From: CAVQJU01 sp963729215
GTDB lineage: Bacteria > Acidobacteriota > Vicinamibacteria > Vicinamibacterales > CAVVIG01
Direction of reading: 5' to 3'
Assembly: GCA_963729215.1 (NCBI GenBank)
Contig: CAVSND010000012.1
Span: 22,855 to 86,854, forward strand
DNA length: 64,000 nt
This document shows, piece after piece, positions 56,399 through 64,000 of the stretch. Numbering within the stretch: position 1 is the first letter of the stretch; the number at the start of each line of letters is the position of its first letter. Both the position numbers and the translations under genes were made by a program. The notes beneath the pieces are model-generated. The model saw nothing but the letters and a program-made list of their open reading frames with translations. It ran no database searches and was not told where the DNA came from.

Positions 56399-56944
56399 TC
56401 AGCGCGTCTCGACCTTCCACAGGAACACCGGCCGGTTGTCCACGATCCGTGTTTCAAGAGCGGGCCAGTCGCCCATGTCGAAGCCATGCGACACGATGCG
56501 GGCTCCGGCGCCCAGCTCCGCGAGGAGTTTCGGACGCAACTTCTGATTCATCCCCGATCCGAGGTACAGCGTCACCACCGTCGCTTGACGAAGATCGGTC
56601 TCGAAGAGATCCTGCTGCCGGAACTCCACGCGATCCTTCACGCCGGCGCGGCGGGCGTTCTCGTTGGCTTCGCGCACGCGCGTCGCGTCGAGCTCCACGC
56701 CGACACCGCGCGCGGCGCCGAATTCCCTGACCGCCGCGATCACGATGCGCCCATCCCCGGAGCCAAGGTCGTAGACGATGTCACCGTGCCCGACGTTCGC
56801 CATGCCGAGCATCGCGGTCACGACCGGATCGGGCGTGGGGAGATAAATGGTGTCGGGCCGGCGGGCCGGCTGCTGGCCGACGAGCGGCGCCGATAGGAGC
56901 GCTACCGCCAGCCAACAGATCAGTACGCGCGTCGGACAGCTCAT
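56399..56944 (-). CDS. Exported SAM-dependent class I methyltransferase-like protein
   Basis: A 181-residue protein with a clear signal peptide (RVLICWLAVALLSAPLVGQQ). It is followed by YLPTPDPVVTAMLGMA and a class I methyltransferase core: VYDLGSGDGRIVIAAV (SAM-binding motif I), GVGVELDATRVREANENARRAG, RVEFRQQDLFE, and VVTLYLGSGMNQKLRPKL. The layout is like DOT1-type small methyltransferases. Having both a signal peptide and an apparently complete SAM site is odd, because SAM is not expected outside the cytoplasm. Confidence 0.85.
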   Translation of the reverse strand: MSCPTRVLICWLAVALLSAPLVGQQPARRPDTIYLPTPDPVVTAMLGMANVGHGDIVYDLGSGDGRIVIAAVREFGAARGVGVELDATRVREANENARRAGVKDRVEFRQQDLFETDLRQATVVTLYLGSGMNQKLRPKLLAELGAGARIVSHGFDMGDWPALETRIVDNRPVFLWKVETR

Positions 56945-56985
56945 TGTTTGCGTTCTACTTTCAGGGCGTTGGATTCCGCGTCCTG

Positions 56986-57985
56986 TTACCGGCCGCTCTC
57001 CTGCGCGCGCGCGCCGCTGAGAATCGCCGGCAGGCCGTAGTTGCCTTCATGGCAGGCGTACTCGAACATCCGTTCGCCGGTCTTCTTGAGCAGAATCATC
57101 AAGGTCCACGGGCGTGACCACGTCAGGGGATCGTCGATCGTGATGGAGGTACTCGACAGTGTCCGCGGCCACGCGCCGGAATTTCTCGGTCACATGCAGC
57201 CCCTCCGTGTTTGTGAGGCGGAAGGCGTTCTGCACGAAGTTGGTCGTGTCCACCACCAGCGTGTCACCCTCCCAGCGGGCCCGCGAGTCGCCGTGGTACT
57301 GCCTGACCGTCGCCGACACATGCGGGCCTCCGCCGATGGGGAAGATCCGCGTGTCGTGGATCATCTCGCTGCTCAGGGCGAAGACACCGGGTCCCTGCGT
57401 GATCTCGAAGTAGCTCTGGTACCCGGCCCGGGGGTTGGGCGTGCCGTATGTGACGCATCGCGTGCCAAGCGTCAAATCCTGCGCCTGGTCGGCCGGCCCC
57501 CTGGCCTGACGGGCGGCCGCCTGTTCCCGCGCCCGCTCCACGGCCTCCGGGACGAGGGCGGGCATTCGACCGTCCGGCGGATCGATGATGAGCGATGTGC
57601 GATTGTCGAACACACGCTCGGACAGCCACGTCTGGTCGTAGTTGCCCGTCTCCGTATCCGACGATTTGAACTTCGTTTTGCCCTCGACGGCAGCGTTGAA
57701 CAGTTCGTCGGCGAAGAAGGCGTCCCCGCCGTCCATCATCGCCGTGGCTCTCTTCTTTAATGCGTCGAGCTCGGCATCGGTCATCGTGGCGCGCAGGCCG
57801 AATGACAGAGGCCGTTCGAGCGGGGTCATGCTGTTGTTGGCCCAGACGCCCTGCATGTCCGGATGCCCGTCCGGCGTCCGGGGCACGGTCCACCCGGTCC
57901 CGCTCCTCGCCGACTGGCCCGCCAGGGACACGCTCACCATGAGGGTCAGGCCTGCCACGATGGCCGCTGCGATTCGTTCGCGCAT
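56986..57985 (-). CDS. Secreted protein of the expanded unknown family (copy 5, CHEGNY type), one frameshift
   Basis: About 333 residues starting at ATG 57985 with a signal peptide (ERIAAAIVAGLTLMVSVSLAG). Family motifs are TPDGHPDMQGVWANN, IDPPDGRMPALVPEA, SSEMIHDTRIFPIGG, and ARWEGDTLVVDTTNF. A single extra base near 57145 changes frame; the corrected reading continues SITIDDPLTWSRPWTLM and FEYACHEGNYGLPAIL, with a TAA at 56986-56988. The core departs from copy 1 by an insertion after the signal (about 15-20 residues with MTDAELDALKKRA). The function is unknown. Confidence 0.8.
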
Positions 57986-58008
57986 GTTGCGAATTCTAAC
58001 CCGTAACG

Positions 58009-58987
58009 CTACGGGCGCGGACGTGGCGCCGGCGCGCATTCCGTGGCGATCGAGACTTCGTCCTCTGGCGGCAGCCAGTGGCCGTAGTTCTCGCCGAACC
58101 AGGTCGTCGAGAAGCCCTGCCCGGATCGAGCCACCAGGCCAACTCGATCGGCGTAGAAGCGCATCCAGCTGTCACAACGATCGCGAACGCGGGAGCGAAT
58201 CGACCCGCGGCTGAACCGATACCGGCTCGGGTTCATGGATTCGTCCAGGTGATCGGAGAAAAACGCCTGCAGCAGGTGATCCCGATCGACGCCGGCTCGA
58301 AACCGCCAGCCTTCACGCGACGACTCGAGCAGCGGCGGCCACACCCGGTCGCGAATCCTGACGGGTTGACGGAGATTCAGGTAGAACTTCATGCCCGCGT
58401 AATTGGCCGCCAGATCGGCGTTCGAATAGATGCCGCTCACGAGCGTGCCGTAGTACGTGTGCTCCCCTTTTACTCCGCCCGCCACGGCCCCGGCGATCGC
58501 GGCCGCGGTGTCCGCTCCGGCCGCCTGCGCGTGCGTCACCTCGTCGTAGGTACTCGTAACCCTGCTGGAAGAAGTGATCGATCTTGTCGGTGCCGAAATA
58601 GAACCCGTGGACGTTCACGGTTGGTGAATCGAACAGGAACGAGAACGGCACCGGCGAGAACGTCCGGCCGTAGATCGAACGGAACACGCTCGGAAGAAAG
58701 CCCGCCGTGCTTCCGTCGACCCGAATCTGCTTCACCCAGCTGCCGAGGCGGGACACGAGGATGTTGCTGCCGACCCATTCGGACAACACGCGCTCCGGAT
58801 CGCGGCCCGTGCGATCGGTTTCGATGATGTCGCTGATCTTGCGCGAGAGCGCCGGGCCGATGTCGTACAACGGCGCACGCGGCGTGGTGAACTGATCCGT
58901 CTCCATCGCGGCCGCGGGCTGTGCAGCCGCCAGCACGGACGCGATCAGACACGTCAGACGGATGAAAATATGAACGCGGGCGCGCAA
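58009..58987 (-). CDS. Secreted conserved hypothetical protein, one frameshift
   Basis: About 326 residues in two frames joined near 58545. The first part starts with a signal peptide (IRLTCLIASVLAAAQPAAA) and reads ALSRKISDIIETDRTG, WVGSNILVSRLGSWVK, SVFRSIYGRTFSP, and FYFGTDKIDHFFQQGYEY. After the frame change it reads YDEVTHAQAAGADTAAAIAG, GIYSNADLAANYAGMKFYLNL and FGENYGHWLPPEDEVSIATEC. The DKIDHFFQQG segment is distinctive. No known domain is assigned. Confidence 0.75.
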
Positions 58988-59537
58988 CGCTTTAGTCTAA
59001 GCACTATCATGGGTAAATATCTCTCGCCGCGGCCGGTTCGCAATCGCGGTGCCTCGGAAGATGACCTTGACAAAGCACGCGAGCGGCCGTATTTGTACCG
59101 GTGAACCACGTGGCACACGTGGAGGTTTCTATGGAACAGCCGCCGGGCCAGACACGCGCCTCCTCGACAACGTGATTGCCGGGGAGGCGCCGACCGATGT
59201 CGCTTAACGCGATTGAACGAATGATGCTCATGGCTTGATTGCCACGAGAATGTTGTCCTGGCTCCGGCCTAGGACGCGTGTGACACACGCAAATGAACGC
59301 CCGGTTCCAGCTTGCCTGGAACCGGGCGTTGTCGTCTCCGGACCTCGTCCGGTCTTGCGGTCGAACGCCGCCAAACCCACAGCTCAGCTCGATTTCGCAA
59401 CCGCGTCCGGCTAGGATGCTGTCTCTTTCGCGCGTGTCACCGACGCCTGAGACTCCATTCTCGCACCAGACGATTTCGCGGCGACCTTCGCCTCCGCTCA
59501 TCCTTCGCGTATCGACAGTCAGTCGTGGTGAGGTGAT
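58988..59537. other. Long divergent intergenic/leader region before the HAF gene
   Basis: This 550-base region holds a tiny plus-strand frame (ATG 59131, GGAGGT ribosome site, 14 codons), an 8-base paired GCGCCTCC/GGAGGCGC element near 59147-59185, and a perfect 15-base-pair hairpin at 59296-59330. In-frame continuation of the HAF coding frame back to 59293 lacks a signal peptide or ribosome site, so the region is treated as non-coding leader. Confidence 0.5.
59296..59330 (+). other. Perfect 15-bp stem, 5-base loop hairpin
   Basis: AACGCCCGGTTCCAG (59296-59310) and CTGGAACCGGGCGTT (59316-59330) are exact reverse complements around the loop CTTGC. No T-run follows on the plus strand; on the minus strand TTCATTT follows. 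It lies 208 bases before the HAF gene start. It could be an attenuator, a terminator of an unseen short transcript, or a dispersed repeat. Confidence 0.75.
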
Positions 59538-62190
59538 ATGCGCAAATTGTCCCGATTCGCTGTCGCTCGCCGCTCTGGCCGCTGCGCTCCTGTTTACGAG
59601 ATCCACGGGCCCGCTCACGGCGCAAGGCGCCCCGTCGTACGTCGTGGGCGATCTCGGCGCGCTTGTCATTCCCATGGCGATACCGCAAACCTTCTTCCCG
59701 ATCCTTGCCGGGTCTCGCCAGACACCGCCGAACACGGAGTCGCACGGGTTCTCCGGCGCCGTGGGCTTCTTCACGGACCTTGGCACGCTTGGCGGGCTGA
59801 ACAGCTGTCGCGCGAGCCACCAATCCCTCTTCTCTGGTCGCCGGCGAATCCCAGATGTCGAGTGGCGGTGTACCACGCGTTCGTGGCCATTCTCTGGAGG
59901 CCAGATGACAGACATCGGGACGCTCGGCGGCCCCGAGAGCCGCGCCTACGGGTTGAACGACTCCGGCGTCGTTGTCGGGGGCTCCGACGTGAATGCCAAC
60001 GGACTCAGACAGGCCTTCATCTATCAGAATGGCGTGATGTCGCCGCTCGGTGCCACGCTGGGCGGCAGCGCGACGTTCGCTTTCGACATCAACAACAACG
60101 GCCAGGTCGTCGGGTATGCCGACCTGCCGGGAGCGCCAGGATCATCCCGCGCCTTCCTCTATAACAACGGTTCAACGGTCAACCTTGGCAGTCTCGGCGG
60201 CCGCAGCGTCGCTTACGCGATTAACGACGCCGGTGTGGTTGTCGGTGACTCTTCCATTTCCGGATCCTCGCCCCTCCACGCCTTTCGCTGGGCGGACGGC
60301 GTGATGCGCGATCTCGGCACGCTCGGCGGCGCCAACAGCTCCGCGGCCGCGGTCGGCGAGGATGGTGTCATCGCCGGCTGGGCCGAGAACGCACAAGGTG
60401 CCAAACGTGCCGTCATCTGGCGCGACGGAATCATCACCGACGTGAACACCTTAATCCAGGCGGGTAGCGATTGGGAGCTTGTCGCCGCGACCGGGATCGG
60501 TCTTGAAGACGCCGTCATCGGCTGGGGGCGCCGGAGCGACGGCCAACTGCATGGTTTCATCCTGACTCCGCCCTTCAATCTCGGGTTATCGCTCAGAAAC
60601 CATCAAAACGAGGTAGATACGAATATTCCCAATCCCCACGAAGCCGGTACCGACCTGCTGCTTGGCGTGACGGTCAGAAACTTTGGGCACTTCGCTCCCA
60701 TCGGCCTGACGATCCAGGACACGATCACCGGGCCGATCGAGTACGTCAGCTGGACTGGCGGCGACTGCGTGGTGAATCGAACGGTGGGCCATCAGACCTT
60801 GACCTGCACCGTCGCGCCGTTCGAGATGTTCGGCCGCGACATCATGATACACACGCGCTCGACAGCGCCCGGGACAATCACGCACTCGGCCGGCGGCTTG
60901 ACCGAAACCAACACGGCCGTGGCCCTGGGCTCGCTGACGCTGGCCAGTACGAAAGTCACAGGCGGCACGCAGGTGTTCACGGTGGTGGCGCTGACGAGCC
61001 CGATAGGGACCGACGACGCTGACGTCCACCTGACGAGCAGCAATCCGGCGGTGGCGACCGTCCCGATCCCATTCGAGGTTGTCTCGTTCCAGAATGGCGG
61101 CCTGTTCGGGGAGACCTACGTCACCACCAAGCTGGTGAGCGCCCCGGTGACGGTGAACATCAGCGCGTCGTTCGGGCTGCGGACGATTACGGTGCCGCTG
61201 ACCATCATGCCGGCCGGCAGTTCCTGGCCATTCCGCGACAAAACGCAAACACTCCCCGGGATCATCCAGGCCGAGGACTTCGACGAAGGCGGCGAGGGCG
61301 CGGGCTATCACGACACCACGCACGGCAACGACGGCGGGCAATACCGTCAGACCAACGTTGACATCGAGACCAGCACGGATTCCGGCGGCGGCTACGACGT
61401 CGGCTGGATGACGAGCGGCGAGTGGCTCGGCTACGCCGTCGCCGTGCAGAACGGGGGCACGTATCGGCTCACCCTGCGAGTCGCCGCCAACGGCGCCGGA
61501 GGACGCCTGCACGTGGAGTTCAACGGCGTCGACAAGACGGGCCCGATGACGATCCCCAACACGGGCGGCTGGCAGGCGTGGCGGGACATCAGCGCCAATG
61601 TCACGCTCGCCGCGGGGCCGCAGCGCATGCGGGTCGTCGTGGACAGCGCGGGCCCCACAGGCGTCGTCGGCAATTTCAATTACGTCACCGCGACGCCAAC
61701 CGCACCTCAGTCGACGCCATTCACAGGGTCACCAATCGCGATTCCTGGGATCGTGCAGGCCGAGGACTTCGACAATGGCGGGGAGGGTATTGCGTATCAC
61801 GACACGACCGCCGGCAATTCCGGCGGCCGCTACCGGAGCAGCGACGTGGACATCCAGCCGACGACCGACAGCGGCGGCGGTTACAACGTCGGGTGGATGG
61901 CGCCAGGCGAATGGCTGGCGTACAGCGTCAACGTGGCGGCCGCGGCGACGTATGGTCTCGATCTGCGCGTCGCCGCCAGCGGTGAGGGCGGACGCGTGCA
62001 CATCGAGTTCAACGGCGTGGACAAGACCGGCCCGATGACGATCCCGAACACCAACGGATGGCAGTCGTGGATCACCCTGCATACCCAGGTGACGCTGGGC
62101 GCCGGCGCGCAGAAAATGCGCGTGGTGGTGGACGCGGCGGGGCCCACTGGTATCGTCGGCAACCTCAACTTTGTGCGGATACTCAACTAG
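59538..62190 (+). CDS. Secreted HAF-repeat protein with two CBM6-like carbohydrate-binding modules, frameshifts near the N-terminus
   Basis: ATG 59538 (GAGGTGAT upstream) starts a signal peptide that changes frame near 59560 to SLAALAAALLFTRSTGPLTAQG. HAF repeats follow (about nt 59700-60580), marked by DLGTLGG or similar, for example TDIGTLGGPESRAYGLNDSGVVVGGS, NLGSLGGRSVAYAINDAGVVVGDS and RDLGTLGGANSSAAAV. Another double frame change occurs at about 59800-59900. Then come two Ig-like beta regions (about 60590-61230). Two tandem CBM6-like modules follow (61252-61692 and 61738-62181), each opening PGI(I/V)QAEDFD and containing EFNGVDKTGPMTIPNT. The role is probably surface or secreted glycan binding. 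It ends overlapping the HAD gene tail by 8 bases. Confidence 0.84.
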
Positions 62191-62857
62191 AGGGTGCCTG
62201 CCACGCTATGAGAAGGGCGGCCGGATCGTCGAAGATTTCGGCCGCGCCGCGCAGCGATTCGTCGGACCAGTAGCCGCCGCAACGCAGCGCGATCGCGCCC
62301 ACACCCGCCCGTCGCGCCGCCTCGATGTCATACGGCGTATCGCCGATGAGCAGGGTCCGCTCGGGCCGCGCATTCGCCCGGCGCAACGCGGCGTGCACGA
62401 TGTCCGGACCGGGCTTCGATTCCGGTGCATCGTCTTTTGAGGAACGCATCGGGATCAGATCGTCCACGCCGGCGCGTTTCAGCAAGGCGTTCAACTCCCG
62501 ATCGTCGGCCGAAGTCGCGATTCCAACGTCAATGCCCCGGCTGCGCATGAACTCGAGCAGGCTCCGGGCGCCACGCGTCGGCTCGAGCAACGGCAACAAC
62601 GGGGCGAACAGCGCCTTTTTACGACGAGCGATCGCCTGACCGAGCGCCGACTGTTCGTCGACCCTTGCCGCCGCCGGGAGCAACTTGTCGCCGCCCATCC
62701 CGATCAGACGACGGACCTCCTCTTGGCGAATCACAACGCCGTGTTCGTGAAGCGCCTCGACCCACGCGTGTGTGTGGGCGCTGTTGCTGTCGATGAGCGT
62801 GCCGTCCACGTCGAACAGCAGGGTCTCATTCGGCCGGACATCGATCATAGGGATCAC
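62183..62857 (-). CDS. HAD-superfamily phosphatase
   Basis: A 224-residue haloacid-dehalogenase-like hydrolase, probably a phosphoglycolate-phosphatase-like or sugar-phosphate phosphatase. Motif I with the nucleophile Asp is LLFDVDGTLIDSN; motif II is GIATSADDREL; the motif III Lys is in ESKPGPDIV; motif IV is LLIGDTPYDIEAARRAG. A helical cap lies between motifs I and II. The GTG at 62857 overlaps the aldo/keto reductase stop (GTGA); ATG 62848 is an alternative. It is tail-to-tail with the HAF gene. Confidence 0.9.
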   Translation of the reverse strand: MIPMIDVRPNETLLFDVDGTLIDSNSAHTHAWVEALHEHGVVIRQEEVRRLIGMGGDKLLPAAARVDEQSALGQAIARRKKALFAPLLPLLEPTRGARSLLEFMRSRGIDVGIATSADDRELNALLKRAGVDDLIPMRSSKDDAPESKPGPDIVHAALRRANARPERTLLIGDTPYDIEAARRAGVGAIALRCGGYWSDESLRGAAEIFDDPAALLIAWQAPSS

Positions 62858-63795
62858 AGCGCGACCTCCTCCGGCGACGGGAAGCCGTGCTGCTTGCGGC
62901 CGACCTCGCCCTCGTGCTCAGCCGTCGTCTTGTACAACTCGAATCGCCCGTCCTCCACACTGCCGGCCAGGGTTCGTTCGTAGGCCTTCCGCTCCATCAC
63001 GCTCATCGCCGTGAATCCTCGCGCGATACGCAGGTTCTGACGCAGCACCTTGATCGAATCGATGCCCGACACCGTCGTGCATACCGGCAGGCTCATGGCG
63101 TAGCGAAGCGCGTCGTCCACACGTGCGGCCTTCTTCCTGATGACGCGGCCGTCGCCGCCCAGACTTTTCATGCCGATCGCGGCGATATTCCGGCGTGCCA
63201 GCTCGGGCAGCACGCGCGACTGAAAGCTCCGGAACCCGGCATCGAAGCCGTTGAGCGGCAACTGGCAGGCGTCGAAGGGGAAATCGGACGACAGCATCCG
63301 CAGGTGAATGTCCGGATCCTTGTGCCCGGTGAAGCCGAGGTACCTGACCTTGCCCTGAGCCTTCGCCTGTTCGAGCGCCTCGGCGACGCCGCCGCGCGCG
63401 AAGTGACGGACCGGATCGTTGTGGTACACGCATTCATGAATCTGCCAGAGGTCGAGGTGATCGGTGCGCAGCCGGCGCAGCGATTGCTCGAGCTGGCGCA
63501 TGGCGACCCGGGCGTCGCGGCCGTGCGTGCAGACCTTCGTCATCAGGAACACCGAATCCCTCCGGTCCTTGATCGCGCGCCCCATCCGCTCCTCGCTCTC
63601 GCCGTCGTGGTACTCCCAGGCGTTGTCCAGGAAATTGATCCCGGCGCCGATCGCCTCGTGAACGATCCGCACCGCTTCGGCAGAGGTCTTGACCTTCCCG
63701 AGGTGATAGCCGCCGAGACCGATGATCGAGATCTGGTCGGAATGGCGCCCGAACGGGCGGCGGGAGATGAGTTCGTCACTCGATTGAATGTGCAT
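62854..63795 (-). CDS. Aldo/keto reductase
   Basis: A 313-residue NADPH-dependent oxidoreductase of the aldo/keto reductase family. The start at 63795 (MHIQSSDE) is chosen because residues upstream in the same frame are not protein-like. The catalytic set is visible as Asp and Tyr in INFLDNAWEYHDGESEERMG, Lys in SVFLMTKVCTHG, and His in DLWQIHECVYHND. The cofactor region is MSLPVCTTVSGIDSIKVLRQNL. It is translationally coupled to the HAD phosphatase by a GTGA overlap. The substrate is unknown. Confidence 0.9.
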   Translation of the reverse strand: MHIQSSDELISRRPFGRHSDQISIIGLGGYHLGKVKTSAEAVRIVHEAIGAGINFLDNAWEYHDGESEERMGRAIKDRRDSVFLMTKVCTHGRDARVAMRQLEQSLRRLRTDHLDLWQIHECVYHNDPVRHFARGGVAEALEQAKAQGKVRYLGFTGHKDPDIHLRMLSSDFPFDACQLPLNGFDAGFRSFQSRVLPELARRNIAAIGMKSLGGDGRVIRKKAARVDDALRYAMSLPVCTTVSGIDSIKVLRQNLRIARGFTAMSVMERKAYERTLAGSVEDGRFELYKTTAEHEGEVGRKQHGFPSPEEVAL

Positions 63796-63806
63796 GTCGT
63801 GATCCG

Positions 63807-64000
63807 TTACAGGCCGGAAGCCACGGAGGCCTCGACAGTGGCGCGGAGGGCCGTTTCCAACTCGGGATGCAAGGCAAAGTCCAGCCAAACGGCATCGTGG
63901 CCAGAGGGTTGCACATCGATCGCCGAACAAGCGGCTCCATGAAACCCGACCAGGAAGATCTACCCGCCGCCGGACTTCACCCAGGACGCGATGCGCCGGA
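63807..64000 (-). CDS. Possible partial gene entering from the window edge, with an in-frame TAG
   Basis: On the minus strand the frame ending with TAA at 63807-63809 reads protein-like: a RIASWVKSGGG segment at the edge, then IFLVGFHGAACSAIDVQPSGHDAVWLDFALHPELETAL. A TAG at 63960-63962 interrupts it (GGG-stop-IFLVG). The remainder lies beyond the window. It may be the C-terminus of a real upstream gene with a sequencing error or a true stop. The family is not recognised. Confidence 0.35.

Noticed and set aside
59293..59537. Extending the HAF protein start to 59293
   Set aside because: That part crosses the perfect hairpin and contains no signal peptide, whereas ATG 59538 has a ribosome site and (after one frame change) a good signal.
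62887..63942. Plus-strand open frame (351 codons) opposite the aldo/keto reductase
   Set aside because: It lacks any motif; the aldo/keto reductase catalytic residues are on the other strand.
1..64000. rRNA, tRNA, CRISPR array, prophage or intact transposase
   Set aside because: I scanned for clover-leaf-like runs with CCA ends, regularly spaced repeats, integrase/transposase motifs and phage genes; none were convincing. Only short repeat remnants were found.

Overview
The window is 64 kb of high-GC bacterial DNA with no rRNA, tRNA, CRISPR array, phage or intact insertion sequence that I can see. Gene content points to an acidobacterium, most likely of the Vicinamibacteria type (inference, not proven). 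The clues are a macrolide-exporter-like 'duplicated orphan' ABC permease with its own ATPase, Tat-exported isoquinoline-oxidoreductase-type molybdenum hydroxylases, Reg_prop beta-propeller sensor kinases, several carboxypeptidase-regulatory-domain proteins, a CHAT/TPR protein with its ECF sigma factor, and five copies of one secreted protein family of unknown function.

Layout. 0-7.3 kb: a small membrane peptide and a Tat-exported dienelactone hydrolase, a 102-bp inverted-repeat element, malonyl-CoA decarboxylase, a secreted family protein, a serine beta-lactamase-like hydrolase, a broken carboxypeptidase-regulatory/secreted-family fusion and a coupled NHL-propeller protein. 7.4-11 kb: a two-component pair (propeller sensor kinase and NarL/LuxR-type regulator) running toward a five-gene operon at 11-20.8 kb. 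That operon runs signal-peptidase-like protein, MdtA-like adaptor, MdtB-like pump, MdtC-like pump, outer-membrane factor, with overlapping or near-overlapping junctions. Almost every gene from 7.4 to 20.8 kb is full length but cut by many single-base frame changes, which look more like a poor-quality assembly stretch than true decay.

21-28.3 kb: flavin-dependent luciferase-like monooxygenase, a two-subunit molybdenum hydroxylase, and an ABC permease/ATPase pair. 28.4-34 kb: cupin, hybrid histidine kinase, two lipoproteins (PKD-like and TPR). 33.9-41 kb: carboxypeptidase-regulatory protein, a second molybdenum hydroxylase pair followed by a YncE-like propeller, a secreted protein, an acetyltransferase and a secreted HExxH protein. 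41.4-47.9 kb: the most system-like locus, with ECF sigma factor, cysteine-free transmembrane regulator, TPR-CHAT caspase-like protein and animal-type haem peroxidase in a row. 47.9-59 kb: membrane-fused spermidine-synthase-like protein, cold-shock protein, lipoproteins, more secreted-family members, an ECF41 sigma factor with its epimerase partner, and an exported methyltransferase. 59.5-64 kb: HAF-repeat protein with two CBM6-like modules, then an aldo/keto reductase-HAD phosphatase pair.

Outside 7.4-20.8 kb, isolated frame breaks occur roughly every few kilobases (near 22065, 23588, 25590, 27460, 30265, 34220, 37975, 57145, 58545 and 59560). They are recorded gene by gene. All functional calls are from reading the sequence; no database search was run.
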